Below, one piece after another: positions 23,505 to 35,165 of a stretch of 64,000 bases of DNA. Origin of the DNA: Auxenochlorella pyrenoidosa (Eukaryota; Chlorophyta; Trebouxiophyceae; Chlorellales; Chlorellaceae); contig KQ481971.1 in the NCBI GenBank assembly GCA_001430745.1, positions 397,372-461,371 of the forward strand. Direction: 5' to 3'. The notes beneath the pieces are model-generated. The model saw only the letters and a program-made list of their open reading frames with translations. It did no database searches and was not told where the DNA came from. The translations under genes were made by a program, and so were the position numbers. How positions within the stretch are numbered: the first letter of the stretch is position 1; the number at the start of each line of letters is the position of its first letter.

Positions 23505-26357
23505 GCACACCTGGAGCCGCCTGTGCAGCGCTGCGCTTTGTGGGGGCTTGCGCGACTTGCCCTGTGTGCAGGGCCGCAAGCCTGGCTTGGCCGCGGGGCC
23601 GTGCCTGCCCTGCCTGCGCTGCCATCCATGCAGCGACCAACCTTCCGTTCACACCGCAACGCACTGCCCGGTCCCTATACCAACACCTGCCTCGCGCCTC
23701 TTTTCCCTGCAGCCTCGTCTCTCCAGCGCTGCTCTGGTCACGCCAGCATGCGCTGCTCAGCTGTTTGCGTGAGCGGGAAGGCCCCACCCCCAACAAGCAC
23801 TGCCATAAAGGTGAGCACCCGCCGAGGCATCGGGCCAATGGGTTGGGCTTCAGCCTGTGGTGGCGACTTTGTTTGACCCGCAGGACAGCCGATTCTCGGC
23901 GGCTGTGTGGGGCAGCACTTGATTGCCAAGTCCTGCTGCCCACATACACCTCTCAGCAGCCACACATGGCCTGCAAGTCACTAACCTGCCAACTCTCTGT
24001 CCCCTTGCATGCAGTGGTCCTGCATTCTTTCCACCTGAACTCAGTCCTGCCGCATCTGCCTTCCACCTGCGCTCTACACAAGTGCACGGTGTGCGTTGCA
24101 CCCCGCTGCGCGCCCGCCGCCCTGCGCCCCACCCTCTGCTCTGGCCCGCTGCACAGGCAGCAAGTGCCTGGGGCACTTTCATTCAGCACTGCTCTCACCG
24201 CTCGGCAGCAACCCCCTTTCATGGCGCGGCATCTGCCCCCAGCAGCCGCGATCCACACCCTCTCTCTTTTCCCGCTTGCCTCGGGTCGCAAGCCCAATGA
24301 ACGAGATATTCTTTCCCACCTTCCCTTCCCCCGTCGTGCTGCCGCGCTCATCGACTGAGCGCCACGCACGCCGCGTCTGGTACCTCTCTCTCTCCCTCAG
24401 AAAGCACCCGCTCTCAACCTAGGTATGAACCCCCGCTAGGCTAGCATAGCTCAAGAGCCCCCCCGGTTTTCAAAAAACGCTCAACCAGTCCCAGACGGCC
24501 ACGCCCACCAGCATGTCGGCGCCCCTCCCTGGGTGCTGCACCTCGCCTGCGGCGTGGCCACCTGTTCATTAGCACAGACTCATGCGCTGTCACCCCACCC
24601 CACCCGCCCGCCACCTGATCCTCACAGATCATCCTGTCCCCACCTTGCGTCCCTTGTCCTGCTGCGCGTACTCCCCACAGTGCTGTTTGTTCTCATTCTT
24701 GTTCCTGGGATTTTGAGGGCACCTGCCCTCTGGCCTCTCTGTCGCGTGCTCCCGCCCCACTCACCCGTGTGCCCGTGCCTCGCCGGCAGTTGATGCCGCA
24801 AATGAGCCTCCCCATTTCTGAAACGCCTGATCGCTGAGAACTCGATCCCACCCCAAGCAGCCCCTCGTCCTGCTTGATTGTGCCCCCTGTCTTCGTGGTG
24901 CCAGGCCCTCCCCCTTTGCCGGTGATCTTCACGCCTCTGTTGGTGCCCAAATCTGTCCTTCGCTCCAGCCCACCGTGGAGTGCCAAGCTGCCGCTACGCC
25001 TCCCGTCTTCCATTAGCGGTTGTGTCGTACGTCTGCCCATTGAACCCCCAACCCCAGCGGTGCGCACCCTGGGGCTGCCCTGCCCACCTCCCTCAGCCCC
25101 ACCCTGCACTGCGCCGGGACTGAGTGCCCGGCCGCTTCCCACCCAAACCAGAATGTCCCCACACGTTTCTGAAAGCGCATGAGCCTACCTCCAAACAGCC
25201 AACCTCCCTTGCAATAGAGTAGCCGTAGATTAGGCAACCCTCACCCCCTTGCTGCGCAGCATGCAGCGGCACGGCCCGTGCCGCGGTGCCCTGAGCGCCC
25301 TTCCTTCCCCACCACCCGCTACCTCTCCGTTTGCACCCTCTGTTTCACCCCTCCGTTCGCACCCCTCTCTCTCTGGCCAGGATACCGCAACTCATTTGAT
25401 TGATTGCACCCTGACCCACCTAAGCCCTTTGGTACGCCGGTGCCATGTCCCTTTGGTCGTGGCCAGGCCGGCCCTGCTCCCTCCACCCTTCCCTGTTTGC
25501 TTGCGTGCCGAGACGCCAGCCTGCTTTGCCCTCCACCCGCCTGAGCACTGTCGTTTTTGCACGAGAAGAGATAGGCTGCTGGCCTGTGTTCACGTTTTCT
25601 GACACTCGTGCGCCTCTGCCCGCCCTGTCCCCACCCATGTGCCAGAGTCGCACTGCCCCTTGCACTTGCACTTCTCACACCGGTCCCTTTCGTTTGCCCA
25701 GCCATCGCTGCGGCAGCCCCTGGTCCTAACCTAGCATCCGCTGATCGACCTCGACGCTGTCCTTACTCTCTGCTACAGCCTCGTTCACTACTTGGCGCCA
25801 GCAAAAGTTTTTGCACTAGATGACGTTCTGTAAGCCTTGTGTTGCTTGGTCAACAGGAGCATGTTGCAGGCTGGTGGCATGAGCAGCGTTGCCGGTCAGC
25901 TCGAGGGATGGGACGGAGGATGACCCCTGACCCTTCATCACTCCTTGCCAGCTTGACATCAGCGCCCGACTCGGGTTAGGGGAGTGAACGGACGATGCGG
26001 TGGGAGGCTGGCGGCCTCACATCTGAGCTTCACTGCACCTTCCTCAACTGCCCTTGCCGCGGCGGCGGCGGTGGCTACAAAAGCAACCCAAATTGCCCAT
26101 GGAGCTCATCTGTCAAATAAGAGCCCACCCCCCACAAGAGCCGCGCCGCCTCGCACTTCGAGCTCCAGGTGCCACAGCCAGGCAGCCTGCGATACTGCGT
26201 GGTTGCACCTCAGAACCTTTGCGAAGCCCGATCCTGCTCCCTCTGCGCTGTCGGAAAGCCGCAGGCAGCAGTTGAGCAATGCTCACCACCAGGCTGCTGC
26301 CACCGCCACCGCCTTGCCTTGCAGGTCGTCTGCCCCACTCGCCAACAAACCGCAAGC
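23505..26357. other. Gene-poor, pyrimidine-rich stretch
   Basis: About 2.85 kb. From roughly 24.3 to 25.8 kb the + strand is strongly C+T-rich, with runs of CCCTCTCC-type sequence and many potential CAG acceptors but no exon chain I can support. Open frames are low complexity on both strands. A TGTAA at 25829-25833 could end a long transcript from the upstream gene. The final 350 bp before 26358 probably carry the 5' UTR of the first hemerythrin gene. Confidence 0.45.
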
Positions 26358-28206
26358 ATGGTGCGCAAGGTGCAGCCCACCGACTACTCTTCCACTTGGA
26401 AGCATGCCCTGGAGCACGACGGGTAAGCCGCCGCTGGGTGCTGCTCTTGCCGCATTGCAGCGTCGCTGCTGCATGGTGCTTGCCATGCGTTCCATTCCAT
26501 TCTGCACAGCAGCGCCCACGACTGCGCACCTAATTTGTCAAGCCGTCTGCCCCTCTGCGTCGCCTGCCCTCCCTGCTACAGCTGGTACCGTGCGCACGAT
26601 GCGCTGCGCTCCGACCTGGCAGCCCTGCAGCAGATGCTGGGCTGCTTCCGGGCGCAGCTGGGCGCGGGGCGCGCGCTCTCGCGGGCGCAGGCTGCCGCCG
26701 CCGCGCGCTTCCTGGCCGCGCACCTCAAGTTCCTGCACCACCACCACCATGCTGAGGACGACATCGCGGTGCCTTACCTCAAGACGCGCTGCCAGATGCC
26801 AGAGAAGATCGCGGCAGACCACGCCCAGCTGGAGGTGGGAGCGGGTGTGGGGGCCCGGGTGCACGCAGCGCCACTCCCGTGGGTCTGCATGATGCTGTGC
26901 GCCAGCAAGGCGCCTGAGAGACCGAGCAGGGACAATTGCCGGCTGTGGCTCGGCGGCGGGGAGCATGCGGGGCAGCCTTGCGGGCCCGCCCACCGCCTCG
27001 CTCCGCCGTGATGCCTGCCTGCCCTGGCTTGCGTGCCTGCGCCCGTTGTACGGCCTGCTCCAGGCCCCGCCGCGGGCCCTGCGGCGCCCACTGGGCAAAA
27101 GCAGTCGGGCTGCCCTGCCGGCATGCTCGTGCAGCCCCTGTCCCCACCCTCGTCTGCTGAGCGGCACCCCATGCGCCACTGCAGACACTCCTGGACCGGC
27201 TGGAGCAGCAGATGGGCCGCCTGCTGAGCCCCGACGCGCAGACCTGCGTCCAGCAGCGCCCGCTGCTTGAGGCCATGGCGGTGAGCCTGCTGCGCTGTGC
27301 ACGGCGCGCTGCGCATGATGTGCAGGCCGTGAGGCAAGGCCCTGGCATCGCTCTGTCAAGCGGCTTGTGTGCAGCCGGGAGCGTCGAGGATTGTCTGCTG
27401 CCCAAGCCCACTCTCAAAGCTCTGCACAGGGCACCATTTTCCGCGCATTCTGCTGCCCGTGGGGCGCAGCTCTGACCGGGCCTCCACCCCCCACCGCCTG
27501 CCACAGGCCACATTTGCGGAGCTGCACCCGCTCTGCCTGCGCCACTTTGCCGAGGAGGAGGCCGAGGCGATGGTGCTCATGCGCAGCCACTTCACCCCCG
27601 AGGAGATCACCAAGCACGTTGTGTCAAAGGTGGGGCACAGTGGCCGGGCCGCTTGCTGCTCAGTGCAGTCATGTGCACCAGATGCGCAGCACCGGGCGGC
27701 GGGCTGTCGGAGGCGGCAGCTTGGGGCAAGGGCGGGCGGGAGCGCCGCGCTCAGTGCTGGCGCCACGAACCCCCGCCTCTGCCCCTCGCCATGCTGAGGC
27801 TTGCCCTGCTGCCACCGGCCCCTCCCTGCAGATCATGCGCGGCATGGACTCCAGCAACGTCGGCGTGTTCCTGCGCCCCATGTCGCGGGAGGAGCGCCGC
27901 GCCTTTGCCAAGTGAGGGGGACTTCAAAGCACGCCGCTGTCGGAGGCAGGGGCTGGTGGGGAGGTCCTTAGCCTGCAGCAGGCTGTGGTCGTGCCACGCG
28001 GCCGAGGGGTGCGCGGAGCCCAGCCGTGCTCCTGCGTGCAATGCACTGACCTGTGTTGCCTCTCTTTCCACTGGTGGAACCTCTGCAGGCAGGAGGGCAT
28101 CCCCTTCTTCATCCGCTGGCTGCTCTTCCGCCAGGCCGCCAAGCACGAGAAGAAGGTGTGGCAGCCCTTTGAGCGCGAGTGCCTGCAGGCCAGCCCCAGC
28201 GCCTGA
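26358..28206 (+). CDS. Hemerythrin-like HHE protein, copy A
   Basis: Exons 26358-26422, 26582-26834, 27185-27280, 27507-27629, 27832-27911 and 28089-28206 join in phase to 244 residues. The four-helix hemerythrin ligand pattern is visible: H in YRAHDALR, HHHHHAEDD (HxxxE-type), H in AADHAQLE, and H/E in LRHFAEEEAEAM. Such domains bind a di-iron centre and serve in oxygen, nitric-oxide or iron sensing or binding. The C-terminal third (VFLRPMSREERRAFAKQEGI to ASPSA) lies outside the domain and is shared with copy B. No signal peptide or membrane helix is seen, so the protein is probably soluble. It is the upstream member of a tandem pair of equal length. The ligand assignment is inference. Confidence 0.85.
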
Positions 28207-29470
28207 GCCGCCCTTGCCGCCCCCGCGCTATGCGGGCCCACCCCTGTGGGCTGCGCGGCGGCCACATCTGCGCCGCATGAACGCATGACCGCGACCAGAA
28301 GCACGCCGACTTACATTTTACATGCACCCACTACTCTTCCTTCGCGCATGCGGCCACCTGCTGCGCCGTCAATTTTTCGCAAGTGCGTCCAGTAACGACC
28401 TGCTGGCCACTTACTCGTCCGCCGTCTGGTTGCCAAACACCCTCATCTATCCAAAGCATGCAATGAACATGCACTGTTCACCCATCACGTTGTGCCCCCT
28501 AGTCTCCAATGCCCTCCATCCTAACGCAACTTAATGTGTTGATTCGCTGATTCACTGATACCCCTGCACATGTTGTGACAACAATTGACCGGCTCACAAG
28601 CTATGCACAAGGGGCAGGCACGTGGCTGCAAACGCTGGCGGTTTGCGCACGCGCGGCAGGTGCTGCGGCACCTGTGCCCGGGCTGCCAGAGTGCAGTGCA
28701 ACGCAGCCAACGCTGAACGCTTCCGTGGGTTGCAGCAAAGTGCTGAGGGCCTGGCCAAAGCTCCGCTCTTCGCACTCGTGCTCTGGCAAGCGGCTCTTGC
28801 ACGCTGGCGGCGATGCTGGTCTCACCCCTGCCCTCCTGCTGGCTGGTTGAAGACCGTGGATAACGCGCTGCACTTGCAGGCATCGACAACTCAGCATGCC
28901 ATTCCCACGCAGGTGCTTGATGGATAAGCATCAGCACGAGTTGTTGCATGTGCGAGGCGGCACCGCCGGCACCGCTGCATGCCGCTGCCACCGCCAGGTT
29001 AGAAGGAAGTTGAGGGTGGCCTGCAGTACTAGAGGAGGCCTTGAACTCTTCCCATGCAGTCTTTTAGGCTCACAGGTATCATACTCACTCTGGAGAGGAG
29101 TAGCTGGCATTGCTGAATCGTGAAACGCGGTGAGATTTGTTGAGCAAGCAGCACCCACCACAGAGCTCCAGCTTCACTTCGACTTCCGCCTTGCTGGCAA
29201 CCCGGGCAAGGACTGTGAAGACTGATTTCAAGCGGTGAGGCCCTAAGCAACAATCAGAACGCCCGGTCGCACTACAGGCAGGCCGCTCTCAATTCAAACA
29301 AAACCCAAGGTGCGCACCCGCAGTGCGCACAGCTCTCTCGGCATCCACAACCATCCCGTAGAGCTTCCTGAACATTTGTGAAGCAGCGCCGCGCCCTCCT
29401 CCTCTCGCGGCGGCCCGAACAAGAGTCGCTGGCCCTCTGCGCAGGTGTTTTCGCGCTAACGACAGCAGCC
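28207..29470. other. Intergenic between the hemerythrin pair
   Basis: 1.26 kb with short frames only. There is no TGTAA, no exon resembling either paralogue and no RNA gene. I see no hemerythrin fragment that would suggest a third copy. Confidence 0.5.
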
Positions 29471-31503
29471 ATGGTGAACCAGGTACAGGAGACCGACTAT
29501 TCGTCCGCCTGGAAGCACACCCTGGAGGAGGACGGGTCAGTGGTGCCGCCGCCGCTGCCGCCGTCGGTAGCGGCAGCTGGATTGCCGCCGATACTGCAAG
29601 CTGGGTGGGCCGCTGTGCCCTGCTGTCTTGGACTGCTCCTGAAGCCTGCAGGGCCTCGCCAGCATCCAAAACCCTACTGCCGGCGGGTGAAGGCCTTGGG
29701 TCTACCCGCAGGCGGGAGCCATGCTCATCCTGGTATCCTGCCCACTGCGGGCGCAACCCGAGCATGCCTGCCGCTCCTCGACCTGCCCGTGCATGCCTCC
29801 CCGCCTGTGACCCCCCACCCCCCGCAGCTGGTTCAAGGCGCATGAGGCGCTGCGCGCCGACTTTGCGGCTGTGCAGCAGATGCTCGACAACCTGTCGGCG
29901 CAGCTGGCGGCGGGCAAGGCCATCAGCCCGGCGCAGGCCGAGGCGGCCGACCGCTACTTCAAGGCCTTCCACTCCTTCTTTGTGCACCACCACCACAACG
30001 AGGAGGGTGAGAGATCCACCTGCCTGCCGGTCTTCCCTTCCCGACACATCCTCCGAGATACATTCGCTCCTCACGGCGCAGGGCGGCACAGCAGATGACA
30101 GAATCGGGCAACAAGTTGAGAAGCTGCACCGATATGTAGGGCTCAGCGCTGCCTGCCGGCGCGCCTGCTTTGCTCCCGGGCATGCAGAGTATGCTATGCC
30201 CTACATCCAGACGCGCTGCCAGCTGCCCGAGAAGATCACAGCGGGCCACAAGGAGCTGGAGGTGGGCCGCCCTGCTTCCCGCCCTGGCTGTCGCAGTTGT
30301 ATGTTTCCATGGCGCCGCGCCGCGCCGCTTCTTGCGTACCTTCAAGCCCAGCTGCGGGGCCCGCAGGAGCAGCAGGGTTTGACACAAGCGTGCTTCCCTT
30401 TGCCATCAACAATTGCCGCTCCTTTTTCCAGCCCTCAGCGCTGCCCTCCCAACCTGTCCGCTCGCGCCCCCCGCTGCAGGGCCTGCTGGAGAAGCTGAGC
30501 GAGCAGATGGCTGCGCTGTTCAGCCCCGAGGCCAAGACGCTGGAGCAGCAGCGCCCGCTGCTGGAGGCCGCGGCGGTGAGCCGGCCGCTGCCTGGCGCAC
30601 GTGGGCAGACCCCGCTGCGCCGCCGCCCCGCTCTGGCGCGCCCCCTCGAGCATGGCAGGCAGAGCCTGGCTCCCAGGCTCACCCTGCCGGCGCAACACCC
30701 TCCAGCACGTGTGTTTGCCGGCCCGCTGCCTGGCGCAGGCCACCTTTGGCGAGCTGCGCCCGCAGACCCTGGAGCATCTGGCGGAGGAGGAGGCCGAGGC
30801 GATGCCGCTCATGCGCCGCCACTTCAAGCCCGAGGAGATCTCCAAGCACGTCGTCACCAAGGTGGGACCCGGCAACGTGGCATGAGCCGACCACAGGTCC
30901 ACATACCGAGCGGGCAGCCCAGCATGCCCCCGCAGCCGGGCGCTCGCCCTGCACCCAACCAGCTGCCTGCTCGCCAGGTGCCGCTGCCTGGCCACGCGGC
31001 ACTCAAGCGCGCCACTTCTTGTGCGTGCAGATCGTGAGGTCCATGGATGCGACGGCCTTTGGCGTCTACATCCGCCCCATGAGCCGCGAGCAGTTCCGCG
31101 CCTTTGCCAAGTGAGCATGCAGCCCCCGTTGGTGCGGCCCTTGTGGCTCGCGCGGGTGACTCTGTTCGTGTTGCCCACTTGGAGGGCCTGCGTTCAGCTC
31201 CCTGCCACCTGCCTGCTTCCTGACCATCCCCTTCTCAAAGGCTTGGAATGGGTTTGCAGTCCTTGGCTCGGTGTGCACTGCCGCCAGCTGCAGTTGCGCT
31301 CAGCCGGCTGGCTGCTCGCACAGTGCCCGACGCTTGACTCTCACTTCTGTTGTGCTGAGGACGCCCTGGCCCAACCCCAATGCAGGCAGGAGGGCATGCC
31401 CTTCTTCATCCGCTGGATCATCGGCTACCAGGTGTCCCAGTACAGGAAGAAGGTGTGGCAGCCCTTTGAGCGCGAGTGCCTGCAGGCCAGCCCCAGCGCC
31501 TGA
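29471..31503 (+). CDS. Hemerythrin-like HHE protein, copy B
   Basis: Exons 29471-29535, 29828-30006, 30188-30261, 30480-30575, 30739-30861, 31031-31110 and 31386-31503 join in phase to 244 residues, the same length as copy A. Ligand pattern: FKAHEALR, FVHHHHNEEEYAMP, AGHKELE and LEHLAEEEAEAMPLM. Five exon borders fall at the same codons as in copy A. An extra intron (30007-30187) splits the HHE exon just after HHHHNEE. The last 18 codons and the first bases after the stop are identical in DNA to copy A, while earlier exons differ widely. Shared architecture and adjacency mark a tandem duplication; the two may differ in ligand, expression or partner. Confidence 0.85.
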
Positions 31504-32077
31504 GCCGCACCCCACGCTGCCAGCCTGTGGGCGCGCCGCACGGCGGTGCGCCCAAAGGCGCAGCAACTGCCGGGCTGGTCCCCAGTCTGTGAAACTCAAC
31601 AAAGCCCGCTTTGCAAGTGTTTCTTTCAACCAGTGTATTCAGTAGCGCACGTCCTGCAGTCCACCACCACCCTGACTTGAGTGAGCACAGCGTCACGCTC
31701 GCGCAGTATGCCCAGCTGTATTGGAAGAACTCTGTGGTAGTAAGATGAGAAACAAGCCTGAGGACAGAGCTTTCAAACCATGCACAACTCAGCGCACAGC
31801 ACCTGCACCAGCGGCGCAGCGCAGGCGCTGGCGGACTGTGCGTACATTGCAACTGCAGCGCCTGCATGCTTTTGTCCTACATCGCCGCACACTTTCTACG
31901 TGGGGGACGTCGTCGTAAAGCCGGCGCCGACCAGTTGCTCGCGAGCGCTTCCGCCTGCACACGGTCGTCGCTTTGCAAGCGTGCGAGTTGCCCTTCTGGT
32001 CCTAGGGAGGCTGCGCTGTCGCAAAAAGCCAGCCTTTACTCTTCCGACACTTGCCGACTGCTAAAAGTTTGACCACA
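31504..32077. other. Intergenic before the IFT56 gene
   Basis: 574 bp with no supportable exon. It presumably holds the 3' UTR of hemerythrin copy B and the promoter and 5' UTR of the IFT56 gene. Confidence 0.45.
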
Positions 32078-34932
32078 ATGGCGGCGGGGGCGCCGACGCT
32101 CGAGGAGGCGCTGCAGCGGCGCGACTTTGCAGCTGCGCAGGCCATCCTTGCCTGCATGCCAGGGCTGGAAAAGGAGGCGTCGGAGCAGTGGCGCGCCTGG
32201 CTGCTCTTCCATGCCGGCAGGGCTGACGAGGCGCTCGAGGCATATGCAGCTGCCGCCGAGGCTGCCGCTGTCGGCGGTGGCAAGAGCTATGACCTGCACC
32301 GAGCCGCCTGTCTCTTCCAGCTGCGAAACTACCGCCAGGCGCAGGAGCTGGCACATCATGTGAGGCGCAGCGGCAGTTTCCAGTGTGCTGCACCTGGTTG
32401 CTGGGCGCCAGCACTGCACCTCACCGCTGTCGTCTGCCTCAGCTCCTCCAACCCCTTCCTTTCACAATTTCCACACCCTCTGCTGTCATCCTCATGCAGG
32501 GCCCCGACTGCCCGCTGAGGACCCGCCTGCTTCTGCACTGCGCCGCCAAGCTGGAGGGGGCCGCCAGCGCAGCGCCCGCTGGCAGCGGCGACTGGGAGGC
32601 GCAGCTGGGTGCTGGCGGGGTGGACGACCAGCTGTCGCTGGCTGCCGCGCTGTATGCCCGCGCCGACTTTGAGGGTGCAGCTGCAGTATATGAGGGCCTG
32701 CTCGCGCGCTTCCCGGACCTGCACGCCCTGCATGCCTACCTGGCGCTCTGTGCCTACATGCGGGATGGTGCGCTGCCCGCGCGCCGGTGGCGTGCTGCTG
32801 GCTGCATGCTTGGTTGAGCGTGCGCTGCATACCAGGCCTTTGCGCCACTCTGAGCCTGTGCCCGGAACGCACAATCAGCAGCGTGGCAACTCTGCATATG
32901 CGAGCGTCTCACATAGCTGCCATGTGCTGCTCTCTCCCATGCGCAGACTGGGAGGGCAGTGCGGCACACATTGCAGCATACCAGGTATGCAGGCGGCAGG
33001 GCGAGTAGCCAGCCTTAACCTGCCAGTAACCGAATCTTCAGTCTAATCAGCTGCAGTTGGACTGACTGCATAGTGACATGCCTAGACTTGACGTGCCAAC
33101 GGGTGCAAGCAGTCACTCTGTGTTCGAACAAACCCCTGCTGGCCTGCAGGCTGTGCATCCCGACTCTGTGCTGGCTGCCAACCTGCGGGCCTGCTGCGAG
33201 TTCCGCGCCGGCGACGCCGGCGCTGCCCTGCACACCCTTGGCAGCCTGCCGCCCGAGTTCACTGCGCCGCCTGCTGCGGAGGCCGGCCTGGGCCAGCTGG
33301 CGGCCGAGCAGGGGGGCGCGCTGAGGGCGGCGGGCGCAGCGCTCATCCGCCACAACGCGGTGGTGTTCAGCGACGGCCAGGGCGGGCTCCAGGTGAGGGG
33401 GGTGCCATTTGCGGACCTGGCAGGCTGGATGGCATTTTCGACCCAGAATAACCGCAGGCTCGCTGGCTTATGTTTGGCAGGGAAGACTGCGTGCCAAGGG
33501 TGTGGGCTTCTAGGGCCTTCTACGGCAGAGCCCACATGCCTTCTGTTTGCTCCCCACATGCATCCTGCAGGTGCTGCCGCCACTGGTGGGTGTGGTTGAG
33601 GAGGCACGGCTGAACCTGGTGCTCTTGTACTCGCAAGGCGACCCGACGCGTGCGCTGGGCCTGCTGCGCGGCCTGGAGCCGGGCACTGCCCTGGAGCACA
33701 TCTGCCAGGTAGGCAGCTTGCCCTGCATAGTGTCCGTCACCAAGGGTGTCCCCAGCAGGTGTTGCCCTGAGCATTCCGCGACAGGTTGTGAGCCTCTGGT
33801 GCCTGGCGGTGGCCGCTGCGCACCGCAGGCGGTGGCATGCGCGCTGCACGGCCAGGCGTCTGGATCGGCGGAGCACATCCAGCGGGCGCGTGAGTCCTTC
33901 CTGGCGGTGGGCAGCTCCCCCACAGAGGTGGATACGGTGAGAGGAGGGGGGTGCTGCCGCCCAGGCATAAGCTCATGGAACCAGCCGTGTGCTGAAGGCA
34001 TCGCCTGTTCTATGCGCTCACGCTGCTCCAACCTCAACAACTCTCTGCCGTCTGCAAGGACAAAACCGGTGGCGGTGCCTGTCGACGCTGCGCGCTGCTG
34101 TGCAGGTGCCCGGCCGGCAGTGCATGGCGTCTGCACTGCTGCTGAGCCCGCAGCCCCAGGAGGCGCTTCCCTACCTCGAGTCGGTGGCAGAAGTTTGTGA
34201 AGGCGACGACGCCCTGAGCTGGAACCTGGGCCTGGCCCGCGGCGCCGCTGGCCAGTGGGAGGCGGCTGCGCAGGCGCTGCAGGCCGTGCAGGCAAGTCGA
34301 TCTGCTGCCGACAGGGTGGGCCAGCCATCTTGAGTTGATGTCAGTGTTGATGCTAGCTCACCTTCCAGTTTGCCTTCATAAAACAGCAACTTGACTCGCC
34401 ATCAGATGCGCTGTGTTGCGCCCCGTTTTGTCGTCTGCAGCGTCGCGACTGGCTGGAGGATCCCCTGTACCAATCCTGGCTGGTGCGATGCCTGGTGCGC
34501 TCTGGCCAGCCAGAGGCAGCCTGGCAGGTCTACCTCCACGCGCAGGCACACGCTGGCATTGCGCCCGCCATGGCCGCCCTGCTGGGCCTGCTGAGCTCGG
34601 AGCTCTTCCAGGCTGGCGCCTTTTTGTGGTCTGCCCGCGCCTTCCACGCCCTGGAGCACGTGCAGCGGCAGCAGGCGGCACTGCACGGCGGAGCGCTGGC
34701 AGCCGCTGCGCCCGCCGTGACTGCTGCTGCGGCGGCTGCCTGGGAGGGCAAGCGTGCTGCCTGCATGGCGGCGTTCCGAGAGGTGGTGCAAGGCAGGGAG
34801 GATGCGGGCAGTGTGCTGCCTGACCTGGTCGGCATGCTGCGCAGCAGCACCAACCATCAGGCACAGCTAGTGGCTAGCGCAGTGGCTGCCTGGCTGCGAG
34901 AGCACTCCGCAACCACAGGCACAAATCCGTGA
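32078..34932 (+). CDS. IFT56: Intraflagellar transport protein IFT56 (TTC26/DYF13)
   Basis: Exons 32078-32359, 32500-32767, 32947-32984, 33150-33392, 33571-33708, 33829-33936, 34106-34291 and 34441-34932 join in phase to 584 residues (human TTC26 is 554). IFT56 is a TPR subunit of the IFT-B complex that helps carry motility-related cargo into cilia. Family strings are clear: TLEEALQRRDFAAA at the start, DDQLSLAAALYARADFEGA, HPDSVLAANLRACCEF, LQVLPPLVGVVEEARLNLVL, GRQCMASALLL, and YQSWLVRCLVRSGQPEAAW followed by the WEGKRAAC motif. The intron after 34291 uses a GC donor (GCAAGT). The complete, in-phase frame argues for a functional gene. Its presence is notable if the host is coccoid. Confidence 0.92.
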
Positions 34933-35031
34933 TTCGGCCTTTGTGCAACACGCAATATTCTCTGTCCTGAAATCTGACTGCGCAACCTTCCTTGCCTGTT
35001 GCTTGGCTGTCATCAATCATAGAAATGTTGG

Positions 35032-35036
35032 TTACA
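35032..35036 (-). terminator. TGTAA poly(A) signal of the VASt-dysferlin gene
   Basis: TTACA on the + strand reads TGTAA on the - strand, 130 nt past the stop codon at 35166-35168. It lies in the 233-bp gap shared with the convergent IFT56 gene. Confidence 0.55.
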
Positions 35037-35165
35037 GAGACGGCAGAGCTACAGGAACACAGGCAGCCGCACTCTCGGCGGGCACAGCAGAAGGAATGCT
35101 GATCTGAACACAGAGGGAGGCCGGCATACAGAAACACAGACTACATGATACAGGGTGTCGGGCAC

